Positions 23,631-34,679 of a stretch of DNA of 60,000 nucleotides are shown here, piece by piece. Source of the stretch: Liolophura sinensis (lineage: Eukaryota > Mollusca > Polyplacophora > Chitonida > Chitonidae). Position 1 is the first letter of the stretch. The number at the start of each line of letters is the position of its first letter. A program made the translations under genes and the position numbers. The notes under the pieces were generated by a model. It saw nothing but the letters and a program-made list of their open reading frames with translations, was not told the origin of the DNA and ran no database searches. The stretch covers positions 870,001 through 930,000 of the forward strand of contig NC_088304.1 in assembly GCF_032854445.1 (NCBI RefSeq). The letters are read 5' to 3'.

Positions 23631-24294
23631 GATTGGCTGCTTGTACATTGATGGTCAGGATATGACTGGCTGCTTATACACAGATGGTCAGGATATGATT
23701 GGCTGCTTGTACACTGATGGTCAGAATATGATTGGCTGCTTGTACACTGATGGTCAGGATATAATTGGCTGCTTGTATACTGATGGTCAGGATATGATTT
23801 ACTGCTTGTACACGCATGGTCAGGATATGACTGGCTGCCTGTACACTGATGGTCACAATATGATTGGCTGCTTGTACACGTATGGTCAGGATATGATTGA
23901 CTGCTTGTACACAGATGGTCAGGATATGATTGGCTGCTTGTACACGGATGGTCAGGATATGATTGGCTGCTTGTACACAGATGGTCAGGATATGACTGGC
24001 TGCTTATACACAGATGGTCAGGATATGATTGACTGCTTGTACACGGATGGTCAGGATATGATTGGCTGCTTGTACACGGATGGTCAGGATATGACTGGCT
24101 GCTTGTACACGGATGGTCAGGATATGACTGGCTGCTTGTACACAGATGGTCAGGATATGATTGGCTGCTTGTACACTGATGGTCAGAATATGATTGGCTG
24201 CTTGTACACTGATGGTCAGGATATAATTGGCTGCTTGTATACTGATGGTCAGGATATGATTGGCTGCTTGTACACCGATGGTCAGGATATGTTG
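23631..24294 (+). repeat. 33-bp minisatellite, about 20 units
   Basis: The unit is GATTGGCTGCTTGTACACTG followed by ATGGTCAGGATAT. Because 33 is divisible by three it stays open as a repeated 11-residue string (IGCLYTDGQDM). A run of variant units near 23690-23800 recurs 462 bp (14 units) later near 24155-24260, a higher-order duplication. Confidence 0.93.
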
Positions 24295-25453
24295 AAATTC
24301 CACCTCATCCAGAGTGTACAGTGTATTAAGTTGTCCTTGCCAAGTTTCATGTATGTTTATTTCACTTCCTGGCCTTTCTTATTTCTGTTGACAGAAATAT
24401 TTTAAAACTGACATTTATTTGCAATCAGTCAAGTTGTATTTTTAGAAGGATATTTTTTTTTGTGTGCGGAAAGATGCAAGACGATGTTGAAATGGTTTTT
24501 GTTGATGGATTTGTTTATAGGCTATTCGTTAAGGTGATAAAAAAAGCCAGTTTATGTGGAAGTCTTTTGTGAAGTGTTTTTCTATTTGTTGTTGTTGTTC
24601 TGATTAATTGGGATTAGATGTCACCAGATAAAGTATCGCTTCACATTTGTCAACTTTGTTTTTGATCTTGTTTTTTAAACAATCTGGTTGGCCTCCTCAT
24701 CAAAATTATACTCTGTCTCTAAATGTCTTGTCTAATTTAAATAAACTAGATATTAATACACTTTGGCTAGAAAAGGCAAGACAAGAAAAAATTTAGGTTT
24801 GGTACTTTGTGCCCAAATATGTTTTTGCATGTATTGTCTTTGCTCTGTGACTGTTACATTTATAAACTGTGCTGTCAGTACACTATCCTTTCAAGTGACA
24901 TTTTGTGTGGTTTTAATTGATTTATCCATCCTATGTGGTCTTATTTTTGTGAAGTTTGATTAATTTGTTATCAGAAAAAATTTAAATTATGCCATCAAAT
25001 GTATCATTATAAGACCTTATGTGCTTCTGAAATTGGATGTTTACATACCCAACTTCAGGTGGAATGCAGTACTAAATCATTGTCATATGGATGAAAAATT
25101 TGTTAAATACTTAAGCAGTACTCAGAAAGTAGCCATGATAGCAATTTCCTCTGCGTGTTTACGTGCATTAAAATTAAAACCAGGAGGTTTATTAGAAGGA
25201 GATTTCCAGGTACCTGCAGCCTATTACTTCAGTCAAATTCTGAACCACTTTGACCTGAGGTCTTGTTTTACTTCATTTAATTCTTGACCAAGTAGCTGGC
25301 TTCTGCTGAATGAAGTGAAAAGCTGATTGAAAAGGTCAAGGTATATATTTAAGGATGGGGCACTCTTTTTTGAAAACAATCTAGTTGATGTTGTTTTGCT
25401 GATTCATTTTTTTGAGAATATAATGTGTACTGTGTGTTTTGTGTTGAATACAG

Positions 25454-25605
25454 TATGGAGATTACGATCAGTTGACCTATCAGGCTGGAATGTTAGCAAA
25501 TGAGGAACTCCTCCCCCAGCGGGTGATTGACCAGTACCAGATGACCCCCAAGATGTGGGAAGATCGCATCCAGGTGTGGTGGGCGGACCACAGGAGCATG
25601 ACGAG
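25454..25605 (+). CDS. NF2: NF2 coding exon 4 (human exons 5 and 6 as one exon)
   Basis: Fifty codons plus two bases, residues 146-196. It starts YGDYDQ and includes ANEELLPQRVIDQYQMTPKM, with the merlin blue box at 173-179, then WWADHRSMT. Acceptor AATACAG, donor GTAAGG after the second base of an Arg codon. The 152 bases equal human exons 5 plus 6 (69 + 83). This is the helical F2 lobe. Confidence 0.97.
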
Positions 25606-25819
25606 GTAAGGGTGAAGGTTCAATTCCAGCTCCGACCAATGTCTTACTGTTTGTGCTCACTGTTGTCAGGAACACCCATCACTGGATTCAGTGGGTCACT
25701 CACGAGTTGTATAGCAGGGAGGTTGAGTTTTTGAATTCAGCACTTTCTCTGTATGTATGTGTGTATGCAAGCTGGGGGTTTAAAGTCATACTTAATAATT
25801 TTTCAGTCATATTGTGCCT

Positions 25820-26081
25820 GTTCGTGACAGGGCGAGTCAATGCAGCCAAAGTGCTGCAGCCACTGAAGTATCATGGTGAAGACACCTGACATGACACCCC
25901 ACCCAGTCACAGTATATTGATGCAGGGCCTACGAGTAATGCTTCTTCGCTCTAACCTCTTAGTGTTGAGAGCCAAGCAAGGCAACGCCAAGTACCATTTT
26001 TAAAGTCTTTGGTATGACCCAACCCGGGTTTGGTCTCCTGATGTCAAGGCGGACTTTCTAACCATTAGGCCATCAAAGCAG
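25820..26081 (-). mobile_element. SINE family B copy, minus strand
   Basis: On the minus strand: GATGGCCTAATGGTTAGAAA (A-box-like), ACCAAACCCGGGTTGGGTC (B-box region), AAGACTTTAAAAATGG, CTTGCTTGGCTC, GACTGGGTGGGGTGTCATG and CAGCACTTTGGCTGC, ending TCGCCCTGTCACGAAC. This is the best full-length reference for the family in this window. Confidence 0.82.
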
Positions 26082-26109
26082 TCATAATCCAGTGACAGAA
26101 ATACAGGAC

Positions 26110-26230
26110 GAAGGTGAACCCGCATGGGGAGGTACTAGTTTTCTCCTCGCTCACTCAGGTTTTGTGGCCCCATAATCCTGACTACTGTCATATGGATGAA
26201 ATATTCTTGAGAAGAGCCTAAACCCAATCC
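26110..26230 (+). mobile_element. SINE family A tail fragment
   Basis: Diverged 3' part: CCCGCATGGGGAGGTACTAG, then CATAATCCTGACTACTGTCA and GAAATATTCTTGAGAAG. Directly abuts the family B copy. Confidence 0.55.
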
Positions 26231-27302
26231 AGTGAGATCAAATCTAGCAAGATCACAAATAACTGTAGACAGTTTCAATGGAATCCTGAAAATTCTGCCT
26301 TAGATGGGGTTTGAACCCATGCCTTGTGTGAACTCCTGATTGAAAGGTGAGCTTCTTGATATGCAACTTCTCAACCGTGGTACATGACTGAAAGGCAAAG
26401 AAAAAACTAAATGCTGTATATATCAGATGAAAAACTTTTTCTAACCGAATACAATGGATTTAAAACATCAGATTCTATGCTAGTCTGTAGTGACCCAGAT
26501 GGCATTAGTCATGTCATATCCATGCTTTTTGCTTCAAATAGTTTGTTCCAAGGTCCATTTGGCGAATGCTTTCTTAGATCTATGTGTATATGCATATAGA
26601 ATTACAATATCTAGCAGTTTGTGTGTTAAATGGAATAAACCTGATATGACGTCACTGGTTCCAGTATGGTCAGAAATAGCTACTATACCGTAGGCTCCAA
26701 AGGTTCAAATGCATTTTACTTGGTTGAAAAAAATGCTAAAAAAATAAATACAACTATTCTTGTTGACAGGATCTTTCATCTGACATACACTTTTGCATTA
26801 GTATTATCATTGCCTTTACAATTACATGTACATATCTTACTATACCTGCATCTAGATGGAATCATTTTGATCACAAGATAAAATTCCCTTCCATTTCTCT
26901 TCCTACTGGATTGTTAATATTCCTAATTTAATCAAGATTGCTCCAATCAATCTCCCAAGTTGGAAAATTTGTCACTGGTTTAAATTGAGATATGTTTGAA
27001 AAAATAGAAGATCAGTGACAGGGATGAATACTGACTAATCTTTTCACATTAATTGTTGTCTTCATTTTTTGTTTTCCTTCAGCTGAATTGTGAATTTATA
27101 AAGACGCTAGAATTAGCAAGCGGAGCAATAACATTACACATTGCCAGACAGAAAAACTGGTTAAGTTGTGACAGCTGTCACTGGGCCTTAGTCGATGACA
27201 GTTTTTTGTTTCAATGCAAGACACCTGCTTATTATTGTGGCTCATCAACCAGGTGTGGTAACACACGGGGGCCTGCAACGTCGCTTGTCTTACTGATGAC
27301 GT

Positions 27303-27492
27303 GATGTCACTTAAAGTTTGGTATCAGTTTGAAAAAATACACTTTCAGAAGCACATCGAGGTCTTAAAATGATATTTGTCATGCCGGTTCTGATCAGAAA
27401 TTAATCCCACTTCGTAAAAAACTCATAGAAGGTTGACACAGAAGGATGAATCAGAAGAATGTAAAACATGTCACTTTAGTTGAATTACAGGT
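27303..27492. mobile_element. MITE-like element, copy 1
   Basis: Starts TGTCACTTAAAGTTTGG, then CTTTCAGAAGCACAT and ATCAGAAATTAATCCCACTTC, and ends near CACTTTAGTTGAATTACAG. Similar in order of words to the copies at 28018, 49470 and 56678. Confidence 0.5.
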
Positions 27493-28017
27493 GAATTCTT
27501 TTTTAAGTATTTGGAACATTGAAAACTAAGATGCCTGTGGAGAATTTATGCCCGTGATTTTTGATTCTACTCATATTTATCTTCTTGGTGAATGTTCAGA
27601 ATTATCTGTTCCCATCGCTTTAGAGGCTATAGACTTCAGCGGCTAAGAAAGTCCTGAACTGGTATTTGTAATAGTGTGCAAGCCTTGCATGTGTGGTTGG
27701 ATAATATTCTTATCTTTCAGTCATCAAGTTCAATCGTATTTTTGGACAGGAGATTTTCTAGAGTCCCCTCCTTCTGTTGTTCTTCGGGGCCTGAGTTACA
27801 AGAACAATTTGCTTGATTTGCTCTTGCATGATGTGTGTCATACGTGGAAGAGTTTGCCATTAATTTACCAAAGCTCGGTGGTTTACTCGGGGCACTCCAG
27901 GTCCTTGCACCCACAGGTCTGACCACTGTCGTGTATGTGAGAAAAACTTGAGCTAAACAGCAGCCAGTCCAATAATATATTCCTGATAGGGTGTCATGGG
28001 TTAAAACTTCAATTACT

Positions 28018-28190
28018 GTATTTCATCACCTGTTTGATACGTAGAAAGTTCCTTTCAGAAGCAAATAAAGGCCTTGAAAATGATGACGTTTTTCTAATAA
28101 GAAGTAAAACAAACTTCACAAAAAACAGTAGAAGCTGGATTAATCACACAAAATATGTTGTGTGAAAAAAGCTAAACTTTAGGTGATATT
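28018..28190. mobile_element. MITE-like element, copy 2
   Basis: Contains TTTCAGAAGCAAATAAAGGC, AAACTTCACAAAAAACAG, CACAAAATATGTTGTGTG and the terminal AAACTTTAGGTGATA. That end is the inverse of the TTTCACCTAAAGTTT start seen in copy 4. Confidence 0.55.
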
Positions 28191-28402
28191 CACAACATGT
28201 AAGTAAAGAAATAATTAACTCTGTTCATATTTCAAACTTTTTCTGGCTGGATTTGTTAGTTGTTGAAGCATCATGGTTAAAAGTGTGGGTTTATCACCAG
28301 CATTTTCCAGGAAATAAGAGACAAGGATGACAACTTGATTACTTTTTATTTAATCATTTCGCCATTAAAGGAAGATGTATTTTTTTTGTGTCTGTTTGGC
28401 AG

Positions 28403-28478
28403 AGATGAAGCAGAAATGGAATATTTAAAAATGGCCCAAGACTTGGAGATGTATGGCATAAATTATTTCCAGATAAAG
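28403..28478 (+). CDS. NF2: NF2 coding exon 5 (human exon 7 equivalent)
   Basis: Seventy-six bases, the human exon 7 length. The first base completes the Arg codon; the exon then reads [20 protein letters not shown] and YFQIK, the end of F2 and the F2-F3 linker. Acceptor GTTTGGCAG, donor GTTTGT. A 34-bp minisatellite starts about 105 bases downstream. Confidence 0.96.
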
Positions 28479-28583
28479 GTTTGTTAATAAAATAACTACC
28501 ATTTCTTTCAAAGACATGATATTCAAGTTTTGCACTACTCCTAGATAACATTAAGCTGGATGTAGATAAACCTTGTGTCTGGG

Positions 28584-30020
28584 AGCAACTGGTTTTAGGC
28601 GACTGGAAACAACTGGGAGCAACTGGTTTTAGGCGACTGGAAACAACTGGGAGCAGCTGGTTTTAGGCGACTGGAAACAACTGGGAACAACTGGTTTTAG
28701 GCGACTGGAAACAACTGGGAGCAACTGGTTTTAGGCGACTGGAAACAACTGGGAGCAGTTGGTTTTAGGTGACTGGAAACGAAAAGGAGCATCTGGTTTT
28801 TAGGCAACTGGAAACAACTAGGAGCAACTGGTTTTAGGCGACTGGAAACAACTGGGAGCAGCTGGTTTTAGGTGACTGGAAACAACTGGGAGCAGCTGGT
28901 TTTAGGCGACTGGAAACAACTGGGAGCAGTTGGCTTTTAGGTGACTGCAAACAAATAGGAGCAATTGCTTTTTAGGTGACTGGAAACGAAAAGGAGCATC
29001 TGGTTTTTAGGCAACTGGAAACAACTAGGAGCAACTGGTTTTTAGGTGACTGGAAACAAATAGGAGCAACTGGTTTTAGGCAACTGGAAACAACTGTGAG
29101 CAGTTGGTTTTTAGGTGACTGCAAACAAATAGGAGCAATTGGTATTTAGGTGACTGCAAACAAAAAGGAGCATCTGGTTTTTAGGCAACTGGAAACAACT
29201 AGGAGGAATTGGTTTTTAGGTGACTGGAAACAAATAGGAGCAACTGGTTTTGGGGTGACTGGAAACAACTAGGAGCAATTGGTTTTTAGGCCACTGGAAA
29301 TGACTAGGAGCAACTGTTTTTTAGGCAACTGGAAACAACTAGGAGCAACTGGTTTTTAGGCGACGGGAAACAACTAGGAGCAACTGTTTTTGAGGTGACT
29401 GGAAATAACTAGGAGCAATTGGTTTTTAGGCCGCTGGAAATGACTAGGAGCAACTGTTTTTTAGGCAACGGAAACAACTAGGAGCAACTGGTTTTTAGGC
29501 GACTGGAAACAACTAGGAGCAATTGGTTTTTAGGCGACGGGAAACAACTAGGAGCAACTGTTTTTTAGGCGACTGGAGACAACTAGGAGCAACTGGTTTT
29601 TAGGTGACTAGAAACAACTAGGAGCAACTGGTTGTAGGCAACTGGAAACAACTGTGAGCAATTGGTTTTTAGGTGACTGGAAACAAATAGGAGCAACTGG
29701 TTTTTAGGCGACTGGAAACAACTGGGAGCAGTTGATTTTTAGGTGACTGGAAACAAATAGGAGCAGTTGGTTTTTAGGTGACTGGAAACAAATAGGAGCA
29801 ATTGGTTTTTAGGTGACTGGAAACAAAAAGGAGCATCTGGTTTGTAGGCAACTGGAAACAACTAGGAGGAATTGGTTTTTAGGTGACTGGAAACAACTAG
29901 GAGCAACTGTTTTTTAGGCAACTGGAAACAAATAGGAGCAACTGGTTTTTAGGTGACTAGAAACAACTAGGAGCAACTGGTTTTTAGCCAACTGGAAACA
30001 ACTAGGAGTAAATTGGTTTT
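28584..30020 (+). repeat. 34-35-bp minisatellite, about 41 units (NF2 intron 5)
   Basis: The unit is CAACTGGGAGCAACTGGTTT followed by TAGGCGACTGGAAA, with variants such as AATAGGAGCA and TTTTTAGG. Early units are 34 bp with four Ts and later ones mostly 35 bp. Fills most of intron 5 (28479-30964). Confidence 0.95.
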
Positions 30021-30436
30021 TATGTGGAGGTTTGGCCTGAGTTTGTAAGACCCCTCTTGCAAGGCACAGACAAAGCATATGATGTACATGGGAAGTGTAA
30101 CGAGGTAGAGGGCTATAATTTGAACAGATTATTACATTTGTCTATCCTTTCACTGAATGGGCCAGGGTATAAAGTGAAAAGACAAGTGAGAGGTATATTA
30201 TACATCATATCAAATACATCCATGCATCGTGTAGAAGGGCCCCGTCATCATGTTCAGATCACAACAGTCACGTTGCTAAGTATCGGCTCACAGTTGCCAC
30301 CAGTTGTAGTCTGGACTGTGTCGCATTGTACCCAGTTGCTTATGATCGCAAGTCGACCTATACCCTGCTGTAATGACTTTTTGTAGGATCTTAGGTTAAG
30401 TGCTGTAATTCTTCAACCTTTTCGCAAGGTTTATTT

Positions 30437-30570
30437 TGTTTGATTTATTTGATTTGTGTTTTACGCCGTACTCAAGAATATTTCACTTATACGACGGCGG
30501 CCAGCATTTTGGTGGGAGGAAACCGAGCACAGCCAGAGGGAAACCCACAACTATCCGAAGGTTGCTGAAG
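30437..30570 (-). mobile_element. SINE family A fragment, minus strand
   Basis: TTTATTTGATTTGTGTTTTA-CGCCGTACTCAAGAATA tail, GACGGCGGCCAGCATTTTGG core, and CAACTATCCGAAGGTTGCTG. The head half is missing. The intron remainder 30571-30964 is plain apart from a T12 run near 30890. Confidence 0.88.
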
Positions 30571-30964
30571 ACTTTCTTGCAAGGTGTTTATTCAAGTATA
30601 TTTTGAAAGCAGTATTCTGTGTAGACTGATATATTTACACTTTTTGTGAAGCCATGATATTGGCCAATCCAACCATTGTAGTTTTGTTTCCAAAATCAAA
30701 GTGAAAATGTGCATAAATGGCATTGAAATTGGTAAAATGGTTGAGGAATTAAAGTAAGTAACAGTTTTTTATACAGAATTTTAATATTTGTCCACATACA
30801 AGACTTCCGTTCAGGTCTCTCAGCTGTGCTGTTTTTGTGAAGTGTATGAAATCAAATAAGTCTACCTTTGATAAAAATTGACTATACCGTTTTTTTTTTT
30901 TTGGAAGTTGTTAAAAATGTAAAATTACAGGTAATATATTGTTCTTTTTTTCTGCATATTTCAG

Positions 30965-31099
30965 AATAAGCGTCACACAGATTTGTGGCTGGGCGTGGAT
31001 GCCTTGGGGCTTAATATATATGAGGCTGATAATAGGCTAACACCCAAAGTCACATTCCCGTGGAGTGAAATTAAGAACATATCTTTTAAGGACAAAAAG
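30965..31099 (+). CDS. NF2: NF2 coding exon 6 (human exon 8 equivalent)
   Basis: Forty-five codons, 135 bases as in human exon 8: [20 protein letters not shown], then [20 protein letters not shown], then FKDKK. This is the first half of the PH/PTB-like F3 lobe. Acceptor TATTTCAG, donor GTAAAA, phase 0 at both ends. A 17.2-kb intron follows. Confidence 0.97.
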
Positions 31100-31339
31100 G
31101 TAAAATATTTATGCAATTTTTTTTTCTTAAGTTTCTTTTACAGCAAGTTGTAGTAGTTTGAGAGAATATGCCTTTTGGAAGGATTTGCTGTTTTGTCTTT
31201 GTGTATTGAATATGAAGACATATTCATGAAGACTAGATTCAGAGGGAGTTGACTGTTAAAATGCTTCTGAGGTATTTGCTCACCTGCAGGAATGGAGTAG
31301 AAAGATCACCTGGGGGAGTGGAGTAGGAAGACTTATAAG

Positions 31340-31500
31340 GTGGGTGCCCCTGTGGCTGAGGGGGTTAGCACCTCACTATGGCGCAATTACCCTGGAGCCC
31401 CCCACCAATGTGGTCACTGTGAGTCCAGCTCATGCTGGCTTCCTCTTCTGCGGTATGTGTGAGGGTGTGTCAGCAACCTGCGAATGGCTGTGCTAGCGCT
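31340..31500 (+). mobile_element. SINE family A head fragment
   Basis: GGTGCCCCTGTGGCTGAGGG-GGTTAGC (A-box region), CCCCACCAATGTGGTCACTG, a B-box-like GTGAGTCCAGCTC and GGCTTCCTCTTC. It stops after CAACCTGCGAATGGCTG. Confidence 0.82.
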
Positions 31501-31889
31501 ACCGATTGCTATTTGCGCATTTTGGGAACATAATTTCAGTGAAGGCGAAGAGGAAGCACTATCATCCTACCGTGTTACAAGAATATTTGGTTTTAGAGGC
31601 ATTTTCCTTTTCATTCAATATTGTGTCAGAACTGGGACATTAGCACTGCCCATTATCAAGCCGAAAGTTATGGAAGTTCAGTCTGCACTTGTTTCGTATT
31701 CAAGGGAAATAACAAAGGAAAAGCATCCCGTCTGTGTGCGTTTTCATGTATATGCGTGTATATTGAGTTGCTCCCCTTTACACCTGTGATACCATGTGTT
31801 GTCCTCTAGCGTGAAAAATTCACGTCTTAAATCGGTGAAAGCTTTAGAGGGGATAGGAGAGAAAGGGCTATAAATAGTAACTTCAGATT

Positions 31890-32060
31890 TTATTATTTAT
31901 TTATTTGACTGGTGTTTCACCATGTACTCAAGAAGATTTTATGTGTATGACGGTAGCCAGCATTTTTTGGGAGGAAATCTATTGCCCTCTGCAGGCATAT
32001 CTCCGCAGAGGAAGTCCAGTCTGAGCTCGAGGAACTTGCAAAGACAGCACTGGTGGGAGA
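31890..32060 (-). mobile_element. SINE family A fragment, minus strand
   Basis: TTATTTATTTGACTGGTGTT tail with degenerate CACCATGTACTCAAGAAG, then GACGGTAGCCAGCATTTTTT. Diverged and lacking the head. Confidence 0.65.
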
Positions 32061-32221
32061 GTCTTGCCCAATTTTTTGGAGGGGGGAGGGGGAGGGATTC
32101 CTTTTTGCTTGAGTTTTCGATTTGTGGATTTTGTTATAACGATATAATTGTCAAAATGGCTACAAAACTCTGACCAGGTTAGACACACCGGCAAAAGGGG
32201 AAAAAGGCTAGCACTAGTACA

Positions 32222-32325
32222 GGATGGCTAAACTGTCCCAGGCTGTACTTGTGGTGTCCTCCCATCATAATGCTTGTTGTGGTTGTATGAGTGAAATTTT
32301 CTTGAGTATGGCATAAAAATGTCAT
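32222..32325 (+). mobile_element. SINE family A tail fragment
   Basis: Ends CTCCCATCATAATGCTTG, then GAGTGAAATTTTCTTGAGTA and TGGCATAAAA. The preceding GGCTAAACTGTCCCAGGCTG also occurs at 33066. Confidence 0.6.
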
Positions 32326-32480
32326 AAGACACCCACTCACCTGTGGGAATGGAATTTGAAGACTGATGCATGAGGCCCCATTCACTTGTGGGAATGGAGT
32401 ATTATGACTTATGCATGAGGCCCCCACTCACTGGTGGGCATGGTATATGAAGACTTACTCATAAGGCTCCAACTTACCTC
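32326..32480 (+). repeat. Short array of about 3 units of 45-55 bp, related units at 31275-31340
   Basis: The unit is approximately CACTCACCTGTGGGAATGGA followed by ATTTGAAGACT-x-ATGCATGAGGCCCC. Two similar but diverged units lie at 31275-31340, on the far side of the intervening SINE pieces. Confidence 0.65.
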
Positions 32481-32587
32481 ATTGTATTTGACACCTCTAG
32501 TCACCTGGAGCATTGAATACGTCTGATCGTGGTGCCTGTACTCACTATAGTACACCATTTTGCGTCAAAAACAAATTTGTTTTTTGA

Positions 32588-32845
32588 TTTATTTGATTTT
32601 ATATTTATACTTCCTATGAGTTTGGTACTGTACTCTAGAATATTTCACGTAAATGACAGTGGGCAGCATTAAAGTGGGAGGAAACTGGGAAGAGCCCGGA
32701 AGAAACCCATGATCCCCTACATGTTGTTGGAAAACATTCCCACGTACAACTGGAGAGGAACTTTTGAATCCAGCAAGATCTGGACTTGAATTGGTGAGAG
32801 GCTCCTGAGTGATTGTGCTGTGCCAACACACAAGCCACTAGGCCT
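32588..32845 (-). mobile_element. SINE family A copy, minus strand
   Basis: Reverse tail GTACTGTACTCTAGAATATT, then GACAGTGGGCAGCATTAAAG, CCCATGATCCCCTACATG, GGAGAGGAA, the reversed B-box region GGACTTGAATTGGTGAGAGG and the decayed head. Old copy. Confidence 0.72.
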
Positions 32846-33473
32846 TATAAACCCCACAACTACATTTTTGTTCGAGTATTTGACCCCTACGAACAGGTAT
32901 GTGTGCAGGTTTCAGAAATGACACATTTGCAATACGTTTTGGCCCTGCAGTGGTGTCATACTGACATGTTATATGTAGAAATTTTGGACCATCCTGTCAG
33001 GTCAATTAAACCTGGACCTCAGGTGTGCTGGATAGTAATCAAGCTGAGCACAGGTACATTGTGTCTGGCTAAACTGTCCCAGGCTGTCTGTCTGCTACTG
33101 GTGTCACAGGCTATAATTAGACAGCCATGAGGTCAGACCTGCGCTGTGCTGCCTTAGAACTACTGATCTTAATGAGGCCAAGCAGTGGATGTTAGTGGTG
33201 ACATTCGGCAGGCACTCGGCCAAAGGTTCACCTTATTACTGTAAATATTCAACCTTTTTGACCTCTAAAGTACTTTTTCCAGTGGAACTTATGCATACAA
33301 TTATTATCAAAATGATGCCAGATATTTGTTCACATCATAAATGTTGTTACACAATTGGAAAACAATGGCCTTTTGCTCGTATGTCATGACTTTTTTTTGT
33401 GGGGGGGAGGATGATTTTTTCAGACAAAACTTTATTTCTGTAATAACTAAAATGATGCACATTGAAGTTTTAA

Positions 33474-33836
33474 TACTAGAAGTGTTTGTCAGTATTCACA
33501 TTTCACTATTGAATATCCTGTGTGTGGTTGACTGGGCATTGCGTAATACTAGAAGTGTTTGTCAGTATTCACATTTCACTATTGAATATCCTGTGTGTTG
33601 TTGACTGGGCATTGCGTAATACTAGAAGTGTTTGTCAGTATTCACATTTTACTATTGAATATCCTGTGTGTGGTTGACTGGGCATTGCGTAATACTAGAA
33701 GTGTTTGTCAGTATTCACATTTCACTATTGAATATCCTGTGTGTGGTTGACTGGGCATTGCGTAATACTAGAAGTGTTTGTCAGTATTCACATTTCACTA
33801 TTGAATATCCTGTGTGCGGTTGACTAGGCATTATGT
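33474..33836 (+). repeat. 73-bp minisatellite, 5 units
   Basis: The unit is ACTAGAAGTGTTTGTCAGTA, TTCACATTTCACTATTGAAT and ATCCTGTGTGTGGTTGACTG, then GGCATTGCGTAAT. Units are almost identical. Confidence 0.93.
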
Positions 33837-33974
33837 AATAACCTTGATCAGGGTGAACCCGTGGCCAAAATGATTGAAAAGTTTATATTTGAATTGAGCG
33901 AATCTGTATGACATGTGTATATTTGTTACATTTGTTACGGCTCTGTCAGCAGTGTACAGTTTGTTGTACAATAT

Positions 33975-34310
33975 AATGTGACACTCATGTTGGCTTCCTC
34001 TCCTGCCACATGTGGGAAGGTCTGCCAGCAGTGTACATTTTGTTGTACACTATAATTTGACAGTCATGCTGGCTTTCTTCTCCTGCCACATGTGGGAAGG
34101 TCTGCCAGCAGTGTACATTTTTGTTGCACACTATAATTTCACAGTCATGTGGACTTCCTTATGCTGTATGTTGGAAGGTCTGCCAGCAGCCTACAGATGG
34201 TTGCAGGTTTTCCACGGGCTCTTCCTGGTTTCCTCTCACCATAATGCTGACTGCTGTCTAATAAGTGAAATATTTTTGAGTATGCAGTAAAAAACCAATC
34301 ATAAATAAAT
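33975..34310 (+). mobile_element. SINE family A copy with triplicated internal segment
   Basis: A segment of about 80 bp (GGCTTCCTCTCCTGCCACAT, GTGGGAAGGTCTGCCAGCAG, TGTACATTTTGTTG) appears three times. The ordinary continuation follows: CTACAGATGGTTGCAGGTTT, ATAATGCTGACTGCTGTC and the TTTTTGAGTATG tail. Like the copy at 17085, this SINE has started to expand in tandem. Confidence 0.78.
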
Positions 34311-34679
34311 TAGATCTAATATTTAGTGTACTTATACATTTAGAGTACTTCTTATTTCATTTTTAAGGCAAATGGCACGCTGTCCATGTGTAATCTTCCA
34401 TTGTATGTGCACTTTCTAGTAGCAGTATCACAAGCCATAATTTGTGTATCTGGAGGAAACCGGTTTTGTTCCTAACCTGTGAACAAGTCTGACTAATGTG
34501 CAGCCAGAGTCACCTTAACCTGCTCAGTTAGTGGTGATAAACTATGGTGATTCACTGATTTAAAAGCCTACTGTTGGATTTCCCTGGAAACACAAACAAG
34601 AAAAGAACAAAAACACATGTATGCTCGTACTCAGGAATGTGCCTGTCAAAGACTACTTACATCAAGAATGAATAAATTT

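Larger units (their letters stand above)
20974..25453 (+). other. NF2 introns 2 (20974-21503) and 3 (21711-25453)
   Basis: Intron 2 is short and contains a C12-type run near 21044. Intron 3 holds the 33-bp array at 23631-24294. I recognise nothing in 21711-23630 or 24400-25453. Confidence 0.75.
25606..28402 (+). other. NF2 intron 4
   Basis: Contains a family B SINE (25820-26081), a family A tail fragment (26110-26230) and two MITE-like copies (27303-27492, 28018-28190). The stretch 26231-27302 has no recognisable feature. Confidence 0.75.

Noticed and set aside
23593-24405. 270-codon open frame of 11-residue repeats
   Set aside because: A 33-bp minisatellite within NF2 intron 3. The reverse strand is also partly open, as expected of a repeat without stops.
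25021-25287. 88-codon open frame in NF2 intron 3 as a gene
   Set aside because: It begins without a clear promoter or splice context, and I recognise no domain; it is typical of chance frames in AT-rich introns.
27053-27304. Cysteine-rich open frame after a CCTTCAG as an NF2 exon
   Set aside because: It does not match merlin, and exon 4 joins exon 5 in phase without it; no donor was convincing.
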